64,000 bases of DNA from positions 40,957,789 to 41,021,788 of the forward strand of contig CM058239.1 in the NCBI GenBank assembly GCA_030180135.1, in the 5' to 3' direction. The translations under genes were made by a program, and so were the position numbers. Origin of the DNA: Orychophragmus violaceus. Lineage: Eukaryota > Streptophyta > Magnoliopsida > Brassicales > Brassicaceae. This document shows, piece after piece, positions 58,909-64,000 of the stretch (within the stretch, counting starts at the first letter, position 1; every line of letters begins with the position of its first letter). The notes beneath the pieces were generated by a model, which saw only the letters and a list, made by a program, of their open reading frames with translations, was not told the origin of the DNA and did no database searches.

Positions 58909-59222
58909 TGTTCAGCGAATAACTCTCTTTATTCGGATAACAAGGAATTACAATATCAAATCCACCAAGATGATGAATTCGATCCTTCAGAACCAAGAAC
59001 AATCTCTTGGAGCTGCCTATCTTGAAGAGAAGTCTCTCTCAAGCCTATTGATCTAATCAAAACAATCGATAGATCCCAAAGTAATGTTTCTGTTAACTAT
59101 ATATGTAAATGCTTTACACGTAAAACTCGTTCTTGATCCACGTCATTAGTCAACTTTCCCTGCTCCAGCTCAGCAGTCAACCAGTCTTCTTTGACAGCTC
59201 ATATCAGCTATGGTACTTATCA
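58909..59222 (-). repeat. LTR (5' LTR in element orientation)
   Basis: 314 bp, same length as the partner at 55480-55793, ending in TTATCA and followed by TGAGT. Confidence 0.93.
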
Positions 59223-59228
59223 TGAGTT

Positions 59229-60442
59229 ACATCTGATACCAAAATATGATCCACAGGCTTCAACCCTCTTCTCAACCAACGTTTCAACAAGGCCAACTCT
59301 AATCTCCTCACATGCAAAATTAGTTCCATCAAAATAAGTGAAACAACACCATTAGTTCATATACTATACGCAAGTTATTCAGGCACTACTATGTAGAAAC
59401 AAAGTTATGTGGTTCCATTCTCCAAACTCAGAAAACCTAAAGCGTACTGTAACTTCAGGGGCACATACGTGTGAAAGGAAGAGAAGACAAAACACCAACT
59501 TGTCTAACAATGAAAGGCTCCTCAGCTCGACTCAAAGTTTCAGTTAATACGGTTAGCAATCCATTTCTGTTCCCGTAAACAATATCTGTGAAAGGTCGAT
59601 CACCCACCTATCAAAAACACTTGCATTACATATAACATATTATTTATTAGAAATCAAATACCAATGAACATTGATCATAAAGCTTACTTACCATGATTAG
59701 CTCTGAAGATGCGCAACCAAAGTGTTTCTCAACTTCTTCAGCAGTTCCCGCAGGCTTCTTTACTCCTAAAATCGTTAATCAAAAGCCGACCTTATCAGTT
59801 ATACAATGCTAAAACCTGAGAGACTGTCAAGATCAAGGAACTTACTATGCCTCAACACTCTAATTCGTGTTTCAGCCTCCAATGCTTTAGCTTTCGAATC
59901 ATCATGATCATATTCCGTAAGCCCTAATGTTTCACACCAGCAACGAAAGTACAAAAAAACAAAAAGCTAGCATCTTTAAATCAACCAAACAATAAAAATC
60001 CAAACGTTATCCGAATTTTACCAGCGGAATTGCTAAACACGGCGATGTCATGTCCGAGCACGGCTTTACACCGCTCAATTGAAGGCCGGAGTGGTGGCCA
60101 AATCTCTAGAGAATAAGGACTGTAAGTGTATTATCTTTATCGAACACAACTCCTTTGAATCCCTTTTTCTTCAGCTCTCTCCAATCAGTGTACTGTAAAT
60201 CTCTTACAGAAACATGCGAAAGAACCAAGTCTTTTAAAACAACGGGGACCGAAGAAACGATACCTTGTACATTGATTCGTTTCCCAACAGCCACTTTCAG
60301 ATATGCCAACCACGTGTTTGACGAAATTCGCAAGCTTTTGTTGTCTTCTTCTACATTGGGGAAAACCAATTCGGATGGATCTAAGTCGGAGATCCGGTTA
60401 GAGAATCGTGGGTCTTGCGTCGGAGAGCTGAATTGGTAAATA
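59229..60442 (-). pseudogene. PGPP1-like plastid phosphatidylglycerophosphate phosphatase, disrupted
   Basis: Exons read on the minus strand: about 60442-60022 (WLAYLKVAVGKRINVQGIVS; GVVFDKDNTLT, the HAD motif I with both aspartates; then after one missing base IWPPLRPSIERCKAV), 59923-59846 (GLTEYDHDDSKAKALEAE), 59765-59692 (VKKPAGTAEEVEKHFGC, SSELIM), 59607-59500 (VGDRPFTDIVYGNRNG, the HAD GDRxxTD motif; LSRAEEPFIVRQ) and a last exon near 59316-59229 (LELALLKRWLRRGLKPVDHI). The family dephosphorylates phosphatidylglycerophosphate to phosphatidylglycerol in plastids. Problems: no ATG in frame at the N-terminus, a one-base loss near 60117 after DNTLT, an unclear last splice, and the LTR insertion about eight codons before the expected end. 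Confidence 0.8.
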
Positions 60443-60450
60443 AAAACCAA

Positions 60451-61554
60451 ATCTTCAAAAGGGGGTAGACGTAGCTTCTTGTTTTGGGTTAGATGGTTTG
60501 TTGTTTACAGCGAAGAGGAAGAAGAGCATATGGGTTGATTAAAGTTGATTACAAAGCTCTGGATTTTGATTATCGATTTCAAGATACATAGGAGAAGAAG
60601 GTGATTCGATGGAAAGAACAATTACATTGACATAAATATTACGTGGGAAAAAAGTTTCTTTTGATTGGTCCACAAAAACTTTCATTAATCTGAATTGTCA
60701 ACACCTCAAGCAATACGGGTGCTGAGGTGTCAACACCAAGACACTTTAACTATTATAATAATGATTCCGTAAACTTTACCTATAGTGTGAAGATTTTGAT
60801 AGCTTGATAAACAAGGAGTCGAAGATGCAAGGGTGGGACCAAATATAAGACAAACCATGGTACATTTGTTTACTCATGTTTGGTAACTTTTGGGACCACT
60901 TTTAGTATGCGAAATGTCTACTGAAAATTACAAACAAGCAGCAGTCTTTTTCGCCCTAAAGTATTTTCCAGATTGTTTATGCTCAAAATGGAAATTTAGT
61001 GTTTGGCTTCTTCAATCACTCATTAAAGATTCAAGCTTGGCGTTTTAGAAGACATGAAGCTACAATTAAAACTGCACAAGTTTACCTAAAGTGTTCTCAT
61101 ATAAATTAGACATCTTATGTGTAAGAGAGAGTGAGTGATACCGGAAGAGAATGAGAGTAGTGAAGTAACTAAAGAAGTATAAACTTTGTATTTTAGTTCT
61201 TCACAACACAAGAGTAGTTACATAGTGAGCTTAGGTACCAGTAAAGGGTATTAGGTAACTTGTAAACTCTTGTTGTGATCTCTCTTGAAGCCAGTGGATT
61301 CCTAGGATAAGTCTCAGCTAGACGTAGCTCCTTAGTTAATAGGAGTGAATTAGATAAACTTGCGTGTGTGCTCATGTTTTATCTTTTTGTGGCTTCTCCA
61401 TTTCTCTGCTCAAAGATCTTGCAATATTTTTTTTTTTTTCAATAACATCTATGTACTTCATCACTGCAACTCGTTCTTCTTACTTCTAGGAAGGTTTGGA
61501 TAGTTCTCTCTTGAAGAAAGTCAACGCTTCAGGGTCTATGGTTCTTTAAAAAAA
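60451..61554. other. Intergenic and probable 5' LTR of the copia element
   Basis: No gene was recognised. The part before the primer site (up to about 61552) should contain a copia LTR, but its start was not determined and no matching 3' LTR is in the window. Confidence 0.4.
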
Positions 61555-63760
61555 TGGTATAAGAGCCATGTTCTGTTTGCTAGTGACTGATTCATTACTG
61601 ACCACTCAACCAAGGAATCATGTCATCTTCAAGAGTAGAAGTGGAAAATTTTGATTAACGTGGAGACTACACGATGTGGAAGGAGAAACTAGAAGCTCAT
61701 ATGGATATACTCGCTTAGTATTGCGCTTAAAGAATTTGACACTCTAAAAAGAAAAGGTTCAGATCTTAAAGGAATAAAAGAAGATAAGAAAGAAGAAGAA
61801 AAGCGTGAAGCTTTAGAAGAAAAGACAAAGAAAGCAAGAAGCATTATTGTTCTACGTTTAACTGATAGATTTCTGAAGAAGGTGAAGAAAGAAACAACTG
61901 CAATTGCCATGCTTAGAGCTTTGGACAAGCTCTACATGTCCAAGGCACTTCCCAACAAAATATAACTGAAACATAAGCTTTATAGCTTCATGATGACATA
62001 AAATCTGTATATTGAAGGTAACGTTGATGACTTTCTGTATATAGTAGAAGATCTAGAGAATATGGATGTTATTGTGTATGATGAGGATCAAGCCATATTA
62101 CTGCTTATGTTCTTCCTAGACCGTTTGATCAACTTAAGGACACTCATATATGGATCATGGAGAACGGCTCTGACTCTAGATGAAGTAGTTTCTGATATCT
62201 ACTCAAAAGAGTTGAAGTTTGGATCAAACAAGGGGAAGAATCACTACACCGAGAAATCAACAACACGAAAAGAATTTAAGGACATGCTGAAGGTATTTAT
62301 GCTAAGGAGAAGTATGAGTCTAGAAGAAGAAATGAGCAACGTCAGAAGGGAAACAAGTCAAACAAGTCTAGATCCAAATATAAGTCTAACTGAGGATGCT
62401 GGATTTGTGTTGAAGAAGGACACTTCAAAAATGCTTTTCCCAACAAAAATAGAGCTCATTACAAACCAATGAACCAATAAAGGAGATTCATCAGCAAAGA
62501 GAAATCTTGCAGAAACAGTTGGGCTATATATGTCTGAGGCATTGTCATCCACATACATACATCTTGAGGATGAATGGATCATAGACACTAGATACAGTTA
62601 ACATATGGCATACAAAAGAGAATGGTTTGAAGAACTAAACGAGGATGTGCAGGTTCAGTCATAATGGAAAACAAAACTATAGCTAAAGTCAGAGGTGTTG
62701 GCTCCATAAGGATCATGAACTACATGTATTGCTTCCCAACGTCAGGTACATACCATATACGGATAAAAATTTCATGTCTTTGGGAACTTTTAAGAAGGTT
62801 GGTAATGGATTTGAGTAAGAAAATGAGATTCTCAGTATCAAAGTTGGTGGGCAAACTCTATTGACTGAAAGAAGGTATGACACTCTTTATTTTATTCAGT
62901 GGGAACCTATCAACAATGAATTTCATGCAACAGTAAGAAAATCAGATGATATTGTAATATGATATAGAAGATTGGGACACATGAGCCAGAAGAACATGAA
63001 TGGAATGCTTAGAAAGGGGCTATATGACAAAAGCAAAATTTCAGCATTTGATACATGTGAAAGATTGTATATTTGGAAGAGCTAGGAGAGTTGGTTTTAC
63101 TCTAGATCAACATTATACAAAGGAGAGGATTGAGTATGTTCATTCTGATCTATGAGGAGCTCCATATGTGCCTCTCTCACTTGGTAAGTGTCAATACTTT
63201 ATATCATTTATTGATGATTATTCAAGAAAACTATGAGTTTATTTTCTTAATTCTAAGGATGAAGCTTCTAAGAATTTCAATGAATGGGTGAGTTTAGTTT
63301 AAAATAAAGTGATAAGAAAACCAAAACTCTCAGAATTGATAATAGACTAGAGTTTTGTAGTAGAGTGTTTGATGGATTCTGTGAGTCAAGAGACATTCAA
63401 CATCACATGACATATGCATACACTCCTCAAAAAATGGTGTTACAGAGCATATGAATAGATCAATGATGGAGTAGGTAAGGACTATGTTGAGTGATTTTGG
63501 TTTACCAAAACGCTTATGAGCACAAGTCACACACACTGCATCTATCCTGATCAACAAGACCTCTTCATCAACATTGAATTTTGACATACCAGACTTCAAA
63601 TGGTATGGAAGAAAACAAGTGTACATCTACCTGAGGAGATTGGTTGTGTAGCTTATATTAAACCACACAAAAAGCCCATAAGAAGTCCAATATTATGCTA
63701 CTGGAGAAGCTCATACAAGCCCATCAAATTAGAATTCTTAGCAAGAGATTAAGTTCACAT
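61555..63760 (+). mobile_element. Ty1/copia retrotransposon, heavily decayed
   Basis: A tRNA-Met-type primer site TGGTATAAGAGCC (61555-61567; consensus TGGTATCAGAGCC) is followed by a copia gag start (ATG 61620, MSSSRVEVENFD; GDYTMWKEKLEAHMDI; LDKLYMSKALPNK; WRTALTLDEVVS). A gag-pre-integrase region follows (about 62950-63090, RLGHMSQKNMNGMLRKGLYD). The integrase core is at about 63110-63475 (HSDL, FIDDYSRKL, TLRIDNRLEFCSRVF, HHMTYAYTPQK) with the catalytic Asp and Glu region recognisable. Many stops and frameshifts break it. Reverse transcriptase is not in the window. Confidence 0.83.
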
Positions 63761-64000
63761 ATATATGCTTGTATTCTCAATTGTGGAGATAACTTCGGCT
63801 GCGTGAGCAGCCTCTCCTTCTCTTGTTTATGAATATTATTTTAGAAATATTTTGTTCTTTGTGACAACTTAAAGCTTCACTCTTTCTCTTCTCTTTTGCA
63901 GGATAAAGCACATTTGAGCTATTTCATTTCTATCTATTATCTTTCTTTAATCTCTTTTAATCAAGCTCATATGAGCTCTATCTCAGTTTCTGAATCTATT
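63761..64000. other. End of window, unassigned
   Basis: T-rich, no gene seen. It may be further retroelement sequence that continues beyond the window. Confidence 0.3.

Larger units (their letters stand above)
55480..59222 (-). mobile_element. Young gag-only LTR retrotransposon
   Basis: LTRs of 314 bp at 55480-55793 and 58909-59222 differ by about five bases (1.6 per cent), and the flanking TGAGT (55475-55479 and 59223-59227) is an exact 5-bp target duplication, so insertion is recent. The element reads on the minus strand: primer site, gag, then a long broken ORF of unknown function. No protease, reverse transcriptase or integrase was found, so it needs a helper. It is inserted in the last exon of the PGPP1-like gene. 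Confidence 0.92.

Overview
This is plant nuclear DNA, almost certainly from a Brassicaceae species: introns are short and AT-rich, the host genes look like Arabidopsis genes, and there are Athila LTR elements, CACTA, hAT, Mu-like and Helitron DNA transposons and tRNA-derived SINEs. Two host genes, a GATA factor of the GATA26/27 type (30827-33062) and a YDG/SRA-only protein (16062-17126), are neighbours in the Arabidopsis At5g47140-At5g47160 block as I remember it, so 16-33 kb probably keeps that order with transposons inserted between. A third locus near 55-60.4 kb resembles plastid phosphatidylglycerophosphate phosphatase (PGPP1), but it carries a retrotransposon and frameshifts. The sequence has a 500-base gap (42482-42981). 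No bacterial-type features, CRISPR arrays, rRNA or true tRNA genes were seen.

Layout. 1-11712: a LINE split by a pol-less Athila-type element (384-9325) with an exact 5-bp target duplication. 11863-15712: a Mu-like element with an exact 9-bp duplication, a broken GRF zinc-finger gene and a dense TGGACAT array. 16062-17126: YDG gene. 18141-20420: probable Helitron. 20590-20890: YDG pseudogene. About 22.4-30.4 kb: a VANDAL-like Mu-family element with three genes (DUF1985/VANC-like on +, GRF zinc finger on -, MULE transposase on -), with repeated AACTTGGTAAAAC motifs confined to its non-coding parts. 30.8-33.1 kb: GATA gene. 34.4-38.3 kb: two SINEs around a deleted CACTA element. 39443-46437: a nest, in which a long-TIR Mu-like element is split by a hAT element (39508-45288) that contains an F-box gene and a TAGTATTAC array. 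47621-54103: a CACTA element carrying pieces of at least four host genes (ADT1, beta-tubulin, a GlcAT14-type glycosyltransferase, FES1), all on the minus strand. 55090-60450: POLD2 fragment, a young gag-only LTR element and the broken PGPP1-like gene. 61.5-63.8 kb: a decayed Ty1/copia element.

The most interesting theme is transposon anti-silencing. In Arabidopsis, VANDAL transposons encode VANC proteins (some with DUF1985) that bind short motifs repeated in the element's non-coding DNA and remove DNA methylation there; the known VANDAL21 target is YAGTATTAY. This window holds three separate, element-confined motif arrays, each with a different word: AACTTGGTAAAAC beside a DUF1985 gene, TGGACAT (about 32 copies, six pairs spaced exactly 14 bp) beside a GRF zinc-finger gene, and TAGTATTAC (which fits YAGTATTAY) beside an F-box gene. 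They look like three specificities of one kind of system. The first combines gene and motif in one element; the other two look non-autonomous.

Many coding regions are broken by single-base changes, often in homopolymers. That fits both pseudogene decay and assembly error, so reading-frame claims at those points should be checked against reads.
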